NCBI GenBank assembly: GCA_003667245.1
Contig: RCNN01000431.1
Span: 1-16,482, forward strand
Source of the DNA: Heterostelium multicystogenum
Lineage: Eukaryota; Evosea; Eumycetozoa; Acytosteliales; Acytosteliaceae
Direction of reading: 5' to 3'
DNA length: 16,482 nt
Within the stretch, counting starts at the first letter, position 1. The number at the start of each line of letters is the position of its first letter. The position numbers and the translations under genes are program-made. Below the pieces are notes generated by a model. The model ran no database searches and was not told the origin of the DNA. It saw only the letters and a list, made by a program, of their open reading frames with translations. Shown here piece after piece: positions 1 through 8,782 of the stretch.

Positions 1-59
1 TCCATACCAGCCTGTAGCATTACATTCCTCTCTTCCTCATCTAACTCATGTGGCAACAT
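1..59 (-). CDS. 5' end of an unidentified minus-strand gene, cut by the window edge
   Basis: On the minus strand an ATG at 59-57 opens a frame that stays open to the edge, giving 19 residues: MLPHELDEEERNVMLQAGM. An in-frame TGA lies four codons upstream of this ATG, which supports it as the true start. The stretch is acidic (DEEE) and its base composition is richer in G+C than the DNA beyond position 110, as expected for coding sequence here. I do not recognise the family, and 19 residues are too few to assign a domain. The gene would be transcribed leftward, its promoter lying in 60-500. It could also be a chance open stretch. Confidence 0.45.
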   Translation of the reverse strand, partial: MLPHELDEEERNVMLQAGM

Positions 60-217
60 TCGCCACGGTCACAACAGCGTAAGTAACTACCGCGTAACAA
101 AAGTATTCAAACAATGAAACACCAACCACACAACGATGCAACTAAAATATTCAATTAACATTAGTCATTGATTACCGACATGACTGTAGATTATCTATCA
201 ATAAAGAGTAGTCATTC

Positions 218-249
<32 letters not shown>

Positions 250-629
250 GTTTGTTGTTGTTGTTTGTTATTGTTTGTGCTATTCATACCTTGTTGTTCA
301 AAATAAACATAAACCATTATATTATTATCTACAATTATATTCTTATTATTAAAAATTTAATCAATAAAAGTAATATTAATATCAATTGATTGTCCAAACT
401 AGCAAAAATAAAAAAAAGTTTGATTATTATTAGTGATCTAATTAAATTAAATTTGAACTTTGAATAGATTTAACTGAAAACTGTACATTTATTTCTAATG
501 TTTTTTTTTTTTGAGACGGAGCAAAAATCCAAATGTTGTTGTTGCAATCATTATTTTATTTGTAACTTATTATAGTTCAAATAATATGTTGGTGATGATA
601 ATGATTGCTACAGAGCATTATTGTTCTTA
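60..629. other. Intergenic region between two minus-strand genes
   Basis: A+T-rich DNA holding the presumed promoter of the left-edge gene and the 3' flank of the coiled-coil gene. It contains a (TTA)n tract and a run of 12 T at 501-512. Open frames inside it are low-complexity (Tyr, Leu, Asn, Ile) and are not believable as genes. Confidence 0.6.
221..249. repeat. (TTA)n microsatellite
   Basis: Nearly ten uninterrupted TTA units. Such trinucleotide tracts are common in dictyostelid non-coding DNA. Confidence 0.95.
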
Positions 630-3551
630 TTACTTCTTCATTGTTGACAAGATTGGAATTTTCATGTTTGCCAATAAACCTCTGAGTCCATTAGTTGGTG
701 CACCGCCGATGTTGGATGCCAAGAATGAAGATGTATTTGGTTTGTAGGTGGTTTGCTGATGCCGCCAGTGATAATGCATTGTATGGTACCTTGTTGCTTT
801 GGTTTGGATCGTTTTCTTTGTTGTTTTCATCAACCAAAGTTAACTTCTTTGATTGAATTGTATTGTTTTGTTTCGATTTGGCGGGTGTCTCTGCAACATT
901 ATCGACAACCTTCTTTGGTCGTCCAGCTCTCTTCAAAGGCTTAGTTTCTTGTTCTTCTTCAGTAATTTCACTTGGTGCAGTCGAGTCCTTCTTGGTTCTT
1001 CTTGATTTTTGTCTTGCTGGGACAACTTCTTCTTCTTCTTCTTCAGCTGGCTCGACAGTGTCTACCTTCTTGGCACTAGCTCTAGTTCTTTTGCCGGCCA
1101 TTTTAGCTGATGGCTCCTCTTCATTTTCCTCTTGTGGCTCAACTTCTGCAGCCTTTGATCTTCTATTGATTTGTCTCTTTGGCTTGGTAGCTGGAGCTGG
1201 GGATTCTTCTTCAGCTTCGGCTGCCTCTTCTTCTACTTCTTGAGCTTTCTTTGAACTGGCTCTGGTTCTGATTGGCTTTGTTACAACCTCTTCTTCTTCA
1301 GCCTCTTCTCTTGATGGAATCTCTTTTTCTTGCACCTTGTTGGAAATGGTAACTCGCTTTCCTCTCTTATTTGCTGCTGGAACAACTTCCTCTGGCTCTG
1401 ATTCAGGTTGTGGATCTTGTTGCTTCTTCTTTCTTCCTCTCTTTGGCTTCTCCTCGGGCTCTTCAGTCTTTTCTTCTTCAGCTTCATCCTCTACTGGGGC
1501 GGGAGCGGCTGATCTCTTTCTTCCACTCTTTGGTGGCTCTACGGCAGCATCCTTTTGAGAGGCAGCAATCTTTTCTCCCAACTCTGATACTAGCTCTTTG
1601 ATTCTGTGAGTTGATTTGTCAAAGAAGTGATCTTGTTATTTAGCGACTCAATTGCACTCTTTGATTTCTTATCTTGGCTCTTCAACTCTTTAATCTCAGC
1701 TTTGAATTGCTTAATGGCTTGGTCATCTTCTTTCTGGGCTCCAAGCTGCTCTTCTAGACTGTTGCATTGTTCCTTAGATGTGGCCAACTGATCAGTTAAC
1801 TCACTTACTTTTTTCAGAGAGTGATCCAATAGCGTCTTGTGATTTCTTGTCTAGAGCCTTCAAAGACTTAATCTCAGCCAATAGTTTCTTTGAGCTGTCG
1901 CCTTTTTCGCTCGTGGACTTCTCCAACTCTTGGTAGCTTTCTTGTGATGACTTGAGTTGCTCTTCCAAATCACTAACCTTGTCAGTGAGCAATTGAATGG
2001 CATCTTGCGAACGCTTATCCTGGGCCTTCAAAGCCTTTATCTCTGACAGGTATTTAGAGTTATCAGTCTTTTCCACTTGCTCGCGAGAAGATGATGAAGT
2101 AAGCTGGATTTCTAAGTCAGCGATTGTGGTACGCAGCTCTCTCACCTCCTCGTTGAGGGTAGCAATCTCTTCCTTGTGTTTCTGAGTAGCAACCTTGGTC
2201 TTTTCTTTGGTGGTGTTTTTCAACTCCTCCAAGCGACTCTTTGACTTATCCAACTCCTTTTGTAGCTTCTCCATATCTGCGGCCAACTTTGTGCTATTTA
2301 CTCCTTCCTTGGCTTGTTGAATGATATCAGACTTTAATTGGACAACTGTTTCTCTCAAAACAGCCACCTCTTCCTTATATTCGGCCTGCTCCTGCTTGAG
2401 TGATGCCTTTAACTCCTTAATCTCCTCCTTCAACTCTTTGTTTTCGAGACTAACCTTCTCTTTCTCGGATCTCCACTTGGCAGATTCTTTTTTCTCAGCT
2501 TTTTGGAGCACTTCAAACTCTGACTCCAACTCTTCGATACGCTGCTCAGACTTGGCAAGAGCCTCTTTCCAACGCTCAGACTCTGCCTTCCACTTGGAGT
2601 TATCGTCAGCCTTCTTTTTCTTGTGGATCCTTTCATGCAGGCAACCTCTTCTCTCAGCTTCTCTTTGGACTCCAACAAAATTGCATGCTCCTCCTTTAAA
2701 TCTTCGAACTGTCTTGACATCACTTGTAGTTGGCCCTTTAGATTTTCGATTTCGGAATTTGCTTTGGCAGCATCTTTTGAATCCTTTGCGGCCTGTTTGG
2801 CCATCTTGTCATGAAGTGACTTATTCTCAGCAGTCAAATCACGCAATTGTTGTCTAATCTCTTCATCTTCATTTTCCTTTTCCTCCAAGAGTGTCTCATT
2901 TTTCGATTCAGAATCTCCCAACTTTTCATGTAAAATCTACAAAGTTGTTAAACATAAATGATTAGATTGGCTTGGACTCGATGGAACATCAAATGAAGTA
3001 ACCATACCTTAATATCTTCATATAGCTTAGATACTTGTTTCTGGTAGTATTCTTTGGTTTCATTATAAATAGCAATGAGAGTATCATATTGATCTTGTTT
3101 AACTTTTGAAATTCATTCTAATAATAATAGGTTTTCCAAGTGTTAGTTAATATTTTCCACTGGATTCCAGGTATTAAGTTGTTTGATATTTACGACTATA
3201 GTTGCAATTTCTTGTGCATGTTGATATTGATATAACTCTTTATACTCCTCAAAATCAGACTCTTTTATCACTAAACAATAAAGGCTGATTAGTCAATGTA
3301 CATCATTCTTTGCTACTTCGTACAAATACATACATAGATTATATTTGAGTTTTCTTGTGATTTTGAATTTCAACAAATGATTTAGGTTTAAACTTGATAG
3401 TTCATATTCTTTCTCTAACAACAATGTTTTTTATTGATAATCTAAACAATTGGGATAGAATGGTTAATTCCTGGTGATTACGATATAACTACTCATCAAG
3501 CAACTAACCAACCTCTTCATAATCAGGTGATTGCTCAACTAAGGTCTCCAT
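630..3551 (-). CDS. Long coiled-coil protein with charged, AT-hook-like C-terminal region; four exons, frame-disrupted
   Basis: Inferred exons: 3551-3509, 3270-3161, 3117-3008 and 2936-630. Introns are 3508-3271 (GTTAGT..TTTAG), 3160-3118 (weaker GTGGAA donor, TAACTAAC branch-like motif) and 3007-2937 (GTATGG..TGTAG). The product would be about 855 residues. The N-terminus (METLVEQSPDYEEV) leads into Glu/Lys/Leu-rich heptads through about residue 560, so it should form a long rod. The remaining third alternates acidic runs with basic patches such as KPKRGRKKKQ and AGRPKK, plus a KENDPN motif, and probably ends GLLANMKIPILSTMKK. The reading frame shifts near 3098, 2630, 1815 (AAAAAA where five A would fit), 1600 and 750; the heptad pattern continues across each, so I treat them as sequence errors. 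The family is not recognised. A nuclear, chromatin or mitotic role is only an inference from the tail. Confidence 0.82.
1610..2046 (-). repeat. Three tandem coiled-coil repeats of about 56-59 residues
   Basis: Within the coiled-coil gene, three consecutive units start at 2046, 1878 and 1700. They share the pattern (S/A)EIK(A/S/E)LK-x-x-DK(R/K)S(Q/K)xAIxxL, then (D/E)K(V/I)(S/T)xLxxQL. The first interval is 56 codons, exactly eight heptads; the second is 59 codons once the extra base near 1815 is allowed for. This implies internal duplication of the rod. Confidence 0.85.
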
Positions 3552-4268
3552 ATTTATTTGATTGCTTTCAATAATATGAGTAAAAATACATTAACCTGCT
3601 ACTACTACTACTTTTCCCTAATAATAGATGATTATAAATAATAATAATTAATAATAATAATAGTATTGATTTGGTAAATAATATAAATGTAAACGTTTGG
3701 TACAAAGTTAGATAATTTCAAGAGTAAAAGTAAATCCAGTGAGGTTTTTGAAAAAAAGGCGCCTTAAAAAAATTCTATTGTCCAAATTCAAATTTGAATT
3801 AACTGTAACGATCATATTTAATAGATTGTATTCTATGAAAATAAAAGTATTCCTTCATAAGCTATAAAATATATATACTATTTATTTATCTTGAACATAT
3901 TTTATTTTTTTTTATTGTTTTTTATAGTTTTTAATATATTACTTGTGAATGATTTGATAAAGTAATGAAGTAGTTAGCTGATTGAGTAAACCATTTCATT
4001 TTTGTACATTTATTGAAGGTAGTTGTTATTTTATAATTAGTCTTGTATTTATCGCTTCTCTAAATTAAAAACAAACTTGTCAAACATAAATCAAGAAATA
4101 TCCTATTGATTGAAAATAATCTGAATCAGAGAACCAAATGAATAAAGAATAATGGATAAAAAAAGATTATAAATTTGAAAATGTTTTGTTTTTTGGGAGA
4201 AGATTATTATTATTATATCACTACTTTATAAATACTATTAGAAAAAAAATTGATAGTCTTTAAAATAA
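3552..4268. other. Intergenic region upstream of the coiled-coil gene and downstream of the Rab gene
   Basis: Very A+T-rich, with no believable coding stretch. It contains a 16-bp perfect palindrome at 3785-3800 (AATTCAAATTTGAATT) and the palindrome AAGGCGCCTT at 3756-3765 set between A runs. It should hold the promoter of the coiled-coil gene and the 3' untranslated region of the Rab gene. Confidence 0.6.
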
Positions 4269-5135
4269 TTATTTGCAACCTATTTGATAAATGATATCGA
4301 TTGGTTAGCTATTAAAACCTAAATAAATGTATAGAGTGCTATTTGGTACTTACATCCACCTTGTTTTGGCTTTTGAGCATTAAGATTTGTAGTACCAGTT
4401 CCAGTCTGAGGATTGCTGACAAGTTCGTCTTTGTTATCGATGATTCTCTTCTTAATGTCCTTTGCCAAACTAATGAAAGCTTCTTCTACATTTATACTGT
4501 TCTTGGCTGATGTCTCTAAAAACTTTAATACCATGTTCATCGGCCAAAGCTTTTCCTCTGCTGCTGTCGACGACCTTCTTCTCTGGCAAATCACACTTAT
4601 TTCCAATCAACATTTTGTTAACAGACTCTGTGGCATGTTGTTCAATGTTTCTGATCCAGTTACGGATATCTTTAATTGCATTTGTTAATATATGCACACT
4701 TAATGATTAAAATAATACTTGTATATAGTTGTATTTGATACTTACTTCCAAAAGATTTCTCATCAGTTACATCATATACCAAAGGATACCCATAGCACCA
4801 CGATAATATGCAGTGGTAATGGTTCTGAATCTCTCCTTGACCAGCAGTATCCCAGATTTGTAATTTGATTCTCTTTCCTTCTAATTCGATAGTACGAATC
4901 TTAAAATCAATACCAATGGTTGTGATAAAGGATGGAGTGAATGAGTCTTCAGAGAAACGCAATAAGAGACAACTCTAAATTATTATTTATGATGATTAGT
5001 ATTTGCTTACTGGGTTAGAAATGATGCTCATTTTTCCCTTACCTTTCCGACACCACTGTCACCGATAAGCAAAAGTTTAATGAGATAATCGTAAGCGGCA
5101 CTCTTGTTGGCTGAAGTTGCTGATGGTGCTGACAT
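4269..5135 (-). CDS. rab8: Rab-family small GTPase, SAS1/SAS2/Rab8 type; five exons
   Basis: Exons: 5135-5043, 4974-4746, 4669-4354 and a terminal mini-exon 4279-4269, with introns 5042-4975, 4745-4670 and 4353-4280, all GT..AG and 68-76 nt; that is four coding exons in total. The product is about 208 residues, normal for a Rab. Visible motifs: P-loop GDSGVGKS, switch I TTIGIDFK with its threonine, WDTAGQ, NKCD and ETSAK, and a C-terminal GGCCK carrying two cysteines for geranylgeranylation. The N-terminus [20 protein letters not shown] and the rest match Dictyostelium SAS1/SAS2, which belong to the Rab8 group acting in transport to the plasma membrane. Three one-base errors interrupt the frame: an extra base near 4835 just after WDTAGQ, a missing base near 4782 that restores it, and an extra base near 4525 just before ETSAK. 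Every motif is intact, so a working gene is likely. Confidence 0.95.
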
Positions 5136-5865
5136 TTTGTAATATTAATTTATTTATTTGGGATGAACGAAAGTGATGTTGTTTGGGTTTCTAAGTTGTT
5201 ACAAAGGTACTAGTTAGTTTTCTTGATTTGCTAGTTCTAAAGATAGTTATTTAGATGATTCGGTTAGATTTCTTGTTGTTAGCTGTTGTTATGTATGAGA
5301 GAATAGAGATTTTAAAAGAATTTACAGTTTGATGAAGAAATAATATGTGTTTTTTTGGATGAATTTTTTTAAACAAAAAATTTAGCAAAAAAAATAAAAT
5401 AATACAATTAATGTTGTATTGATTGCAAAGTGGGAATGGTTATTGTTGATTACAAGATGGTAATTTGATCGCCAATCAATAAAAAAATAAAATAAATAAA
5501 TTAATTAAATCTCTCCAACTATTCACTTCTTTTCCACTTTTTACATATACTACATCGATTGATAAATGTAAGACAAAATGAATGATCATTGCCTCTCTGT
5601 TATATCCGATATTTAAAAAAAATAGGTCCTATTATTCGCTTCACCTCACTATTTCGCTCAAAGATATTATAAATATGATCTTTTACTACAAATAATTAAG
5701 CTGTTTAAAATACAAGTGATTGACTGAGTCATCAAAATCATTCTCGACTTGACATCTACACTTATTGCTGTTTTATAATTATACTCCTGTTTTTCTTCCT
5801 ATTCTTTATGTTTATATCCAAAGAATAAAACAATAATAACAAAAGATAAAACAAATAAAAACTGG

Positions 5866-5906
5866 AATTCTATTTAACAACAATACTAAAGATTCTGTTA
5901 AATAGA

Positions 5907-5909
<3 letters not shown>
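5866..5909. repeat. 14-bp perfect inverted repeat with 16-nt loop
   Basis: AATTCTATTTAACA at 5866-5879 is exactly complementary to TGTTAAATAGAATT at 5896-5909. A (TTA)n tract starts at the edge of the right arm. It could fold as an RNA hairpin or be the remnant of a small element. Confidence 0.85.
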
Positions 5910-5940
<31 letters not shown>

Positions 5941-5941
5941 T
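5909..5941. repeat. (TTA)n microsatellite
   Basis: About eleven TTA units directly following the inverted repeat. Confidence 0.9.
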
Positions 5942-5981
5942 ATAATTATTGTTGTTCAAGAAATTTACAATTTAAATAATA

Positions 5982-6026
5982 TTATTTCTTATCTGCTTGT
6001 TGCTGTTGTTGTTGTTGCTGCTGCTT
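5982..6026 (-). CDS. Possible terminal exon of an unresolved minus-strand gene, Gln-rich
   Basis: After a plausible acceptor (TTGTATAACAG) the minus strand reads Lys, nine Gln, then ADKK and a TAA stop at 5984-5982. Poly-Gln before a short charged tail is common at dictyostelid C-termini. The preceding exon is not resolved: about 65 nt upstream, at 6140-6090, the strand can be read as AKKKKESQQSKK ending in TAA, which may be an alternative end or part of another exon. Non-coding (TTG)n repeat is an equally good explanation. Confidence 0.28.
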   Translation of the reverse strand, partial: KQQQQQQQQQADKK

Positions 6027-6857
6027 CTGTTATACAATAAAATATATATAATTAATCTATAATTATAACTTTCTGCTCAGTATAGAAGTACAAAATACTA
6101 TTATTTTTTGGACTGCTGTGATTCTTTTTTTTTTTAGCTTATTTTTTTAAAATTTATTTTATTTTATTTTGTTTTGAGTGAATAATAGTTGATTTGTAGT
6201 GCGTAGATGTGGGGACTTTTTCAAAATATTTATTTAATTTTTAATTTTTATTTTTATGAAATTAAGTGAAGTGTATTGGTTTGAAATGGATAGGCATAAA
6301 AATTGCAACTAAAAATTTTTTGGTAGAAAAATAATATTATTATGATCTGTTCATTTAGTATGATGGTTTGTGTGGATGAACCAACACTACGTTTGATTGT
6401 TTTCCCATACATATAAAATCACAATGTCGTATCTGTCTATTGTATCACATTCTGTCTTCTCATATCCATATACAACAAACAAACAATAGAAAAACTAAAA
6501 GATAACAATACTCGAAACGAAACAAAGTTTAATATTTAAATGTAATTTAAATAATATCAAGATTATTCAAATAAATATCTCGAGTAATTATAATTTTATG
6601 ATCACTAATGAAATAGATCTTGCGTAAGATGTTGAAACAAATCTAACCTACTTTTATGATTGATAATCGGGATACTGAGTTTTATAAAAAAGATTAATCT
6701 GATTGATTATTAATAATTTGTTATTTTATTATTTTAATGATGTTGTTCTTGGACTTATCTAAGCACTATAAAGTAAATATTATATATTATATATATATAT
6801 ATAATAAATTGTTTTATACTTGTAGGTATTTCGAAATTAAGTTAAAACTTTGTTTAT
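6027..6857. other. Mostly non-coding; one G+C-richer patch at 6350-6500
   Basis: Largely A+T runs, including an (AT)n stretch at about 6778-6807. The patch at 6350-6500 is richer in G+C. On the plus strand it carries a TATAAAAT at about 6412 followed by ATG at 6424 and a 21-codon frame, and on the minus strand a 17-codon frame. Neither is convincing, and I cannot tell whether the patch is an exon, a short RNA gene or a promoter. Confidence 0.4.
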
Positions 6858-6952
6858 TTATATTGTACCAAAGCTAGCTGGTTTCAGTTTTACAGGTTTG
6901 CAATACACCACATCCTCAGCCAACAGTAAAGTAGATACTCAAAGATGGGCAT
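6858..6952 (-). CDS. Short coding-like stretch, possible small protein or last exon
   Basis: On the minus strand 6935-6858 encodes 25 residues starting STLLLAEDVVYCKPVKLK and ending PASFGTI before a TAA stop, with mixed, coding-like codons in a patch far richer in G+C than its surroundings. An ATG at 6952-6950 (MPIFE) would join it if one base were missing or added near 6936, giving a protein of about 31 residues. Alternatively it is the final exon of a gene whose earlier exons I could not find. No family is recognised. The plus strand has ATGGGCATTGTAAG followed by GTAGGT here, but the expected next exon opens with a stop. Confidence 0.33.
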
Positions 6953-7556
6953 TGTAAGGTAGGTAGGGGTATCATATGCCAATAAATGTCATTACAATTT
7001 TCAACAAAGTGTTTTATCATAAAAAAAGTGAGATGTCTGTAAACTTTTGGATTGAATAAAAATCACAAAAACAAATGGTTTTGCTTAAAAAAATTCTTTG
7101 ATTTTTAATTTTAAATTGAATAATTTGCAATCGAATGGTTGTTGTTTTAAACATATTTATTAATTAAATGGTCATATTGAGGTGTGAGGTTTGAAATAAT
7201 TGGGAAAACAATAATAATATTATTGTTGACTATTATAATGTTTCTTAGATTTAAAGAGAATCAAAGAATATCTTTTATCTTTAAAATATTAAGACGAAAA
7301 ATATCGATTCAAACTTATTTTTTCAAATTCATAATCGAACGATAACGTATTTCCCTCAAAATAAGCAACTAGTCTTTAAAATTGTATTTTAGTTTAATAT
7401 TTTCTAAATTTTAATTCAACTTGATCAAGGTTGAATTAAAACGAATAAAAAAAATCAAGTATAAGTTTTATTTTAGTTTTGTTTGGATTGGTTTGGATTG
7501 TTCATGTCTTTGTTGTTAAAATATAAATTATTATTATTATTAAGTTTAATTATGAT
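6953..7556. other. Non-coding, 3' flank of the Thr-rich gene
   Basis: A+T-rich with many stops in all frames. It includes the palindrome at 7409-7441 and should contain the 3' untranslated region of the gene at 7557-8110. Confidence 0.55.
7409..7441. repeat. 33-bp near-perfect palindrome
   Basis: Arms TTTTAATTCAAC (7409-7420) and GTTGAATTAAAA (7430-7441) are exact complements. The nine bases between them (TTGATCAAG) contain the palindrome TTGATCAA, so nearly the whole element is self-complementary. Confidence 0.9.
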
Positions 7557-8110
7557 TTAGAGTCTTGTGGTTGTAGTTGTTGTACGAGTAGTGGTTGTGG
7601 TGGTCTTTGGTGGCAATGGCTCACCGCTCTTGCTGTACCATCCACGACGATGCCAGAGATCGGACAGTTCACGACGCTTCATGTAGAATGGACAATAACC
7701 GTGGTCAGAGGTATCGTAGTATTCATTGTAAGCTTGGGTTTTTCCAGTAGTTGGCACGGTCATCACGGAAGTCAAATTTTCCATGGTTGTATCTCTCACG
7801 GCCACCATATCCATGTCCATTGTCTCCATATACATGGTGATGGTCATTGTATACTCCATTAGTATGCATCCTCGTGGCCTCCACCAGTGGTAGATGTGGA
7901 TGTGGTAGTGGTCTTCTTGGTTGTGAGTGGGGATCCTCTAATTGAGTTTGAGGTAGTAGTGGTGGTAGTGGTAGTTGGTCGGACGGTCTCTTCAGCAAAA
8001 TTGGTAGCTGGACGGATTGTCTCTTCAACAGTGGTGGTGGCTGTAGATCCACTTGGTCCACTGGATACAGTTTCTTCAACAATTCCGGTTGAGGTTGTAG
8101 TCTTTACCAT
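7557..8110 (-). CDS. Thr-rich protein with His/Gly/Tyr-rich centre, family not recognised; single exon with two frame breaks
   Basis: ATG at 8110-8108, TAA at 7559-7557, about 184 residues. Residues 1-80 are Thr-rich with three degenerate repeats of the form xEET(V/I), two of them followed by RP, and runs of eight and four Thr. The centre is rich in His, Gly, Tyr and Asp (DHHHVYGDNGHGYGG), followed by an aromatic and charged segment (YYDTSDHGYCPFYMKRREL, then DLWHRRGWYSKSGEPLPP) and a second Thr/Arg tail (TTTTTTRTTTTTTRL). There is no signal peptide or membrane segment. The frame shifts near 7860 (after GGGHEDA) and near 7745, where CCC should be CC so that YWKNQAYNEYY follows. Composition and codon quality continue across both breaks. 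Function is unknown; the repeats suggest a structural or low-complexity role, which is inference only. Confidence 0.75.
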
Positions 8111-8473
8111 TTTGTTATACTTTATTTAAAAAATATGGTAGAGAGTATTTGGCGAAAATAAAAGATTTAAGAAAAGTATGACATGGTGGAATGACAATAG
8201 AATAAAATAGATTAATATATATTAGATTAGATGGATGAGATGAAAATATTCAATGAATAGCCATTTTGTATCCTGCTTATTACTTACCTATTATTTATTG
8301 TAAAATATAATTATGGAAAATTAGATATTTATTTTAAAATTATCACTATAGATATAGTAAAAGATTATATTTATCAAATTGGTTTGTAAATAGCAAATGC
8401 TTTTTAATGGAATTATCTGTCAATTTATATCTTTTTTTTATTAAGATCTATTTGACAATTGAGATTGCATGAA
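8111..8473. other. Non-coding upstream region
   Basis: A+T-rich DNA upstream of the Thr-rich gene and presumably containing its promoter. No coding stretch is seen. Confidence 0.5.
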
Positions 8474-8782
8474 ATGTACTTTGCAAACATTAGTTCTGAT
8501 AGCTTTGCCAAATTTGTAAATATACATACCGTAGAAAGACTCTTTGAGAGAGAGGTGTTGTTGGTCAAGGGTTACCATCGATATCGATGTATTTCTACTT
8601 TTAGTAAAAAAAATTTCATAATAAATTTTCATTTTCTTTGACCACCAATGAAATTCAAAGATAATAAATTGTACACTTTAAAATATTCCTTATTCAAATC
8701 TAGAGTTGGATTCATCGATGTAAGCTTACAAAGCCATTATGTATTAGGCAAGCTAATAGATTTCAGCGTACTACAGTTTTAA
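8474..8782 (+). pseudogene. Coding-like stretch of about 100 codons with one in-frame stop; unidentified
   Basis: ATG at 8474 opens MYFANISSDSFAKFVNIHTV and stays open to a TGA at 8639-8641. Two codons later, in the same frame, ATG at 8648 starts a 44-residue frame (MKFKDNKLYTLKYSLFKSRV, later VSLQSHYVLGKLIDFSVLQF) ending in TAA at 8780-8782. About 100 codons with a single stop is unusual for such A+T-rich DNA, and the patch is richer in G+C than its flanks. It could be a decayed gene, two exons around a short intron, or chance. The minus strand is also open at 8590-8455 (MVTLDQQHLSLKESF, with AATAAA directly after its TAA), so even the strand is uncertain. No family is recognised. Confidence 0.3.

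Larger units (their letters stand above)
5136..5981. other. Upstream region of the Rab gene, mostly non-coding
   Basis: A+T-rich DNA expected to contain the Rab promoter. I see no coding stretch. It holds TGACTGAGTCA at 5721-5731, which contains the bZIP/AP-1-type core TGAGTCA, and the inverted repeat and (TTA)n tract listed separately. Confidence 0.5.

Noticed and set aside
168..389. 73-codon plus-strand frame rich in Tyr, Leu, Ile and Asn
   Set aside because: Made by the (TTA)n tract and A+T runs; no coding-like composition.
501..522. T12 followed by GAGACGGAG, which resembles the reverse end of a primate Alu element
   Set aside because: The match stops after about 21 bases and the flanks are typical of the rest of the window; a chance match is more likely than contamination.
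863..1558. Plus-strand frames rich in Ser, Leu and Val opposite the coiled-coil gene tail
   Set aside because: Antisense shadows of the Glu/Lys/Ala-rich coding strand.
1810..1830. GAAAAAAG in the coiled-coil gene as a programmed frameshift site
   Set aside because: The needed shift is +1, not the -1 expected for an A-rich slippery heptamer, and similar breaks occur all over the window without such a motif.
2625..2645. A 16-nt GT..AG segment that would restore frame as an intron near 2630
   Set aside because: Far shorter than any other intron here; a one-base error is simpler.
6400..6420. TTCCCATAC near 6403 as an upstream element of dictyostelid non-coding RNA genes
   Set aside because: Only a partial match to the known element and no recognisable RNA downstream.
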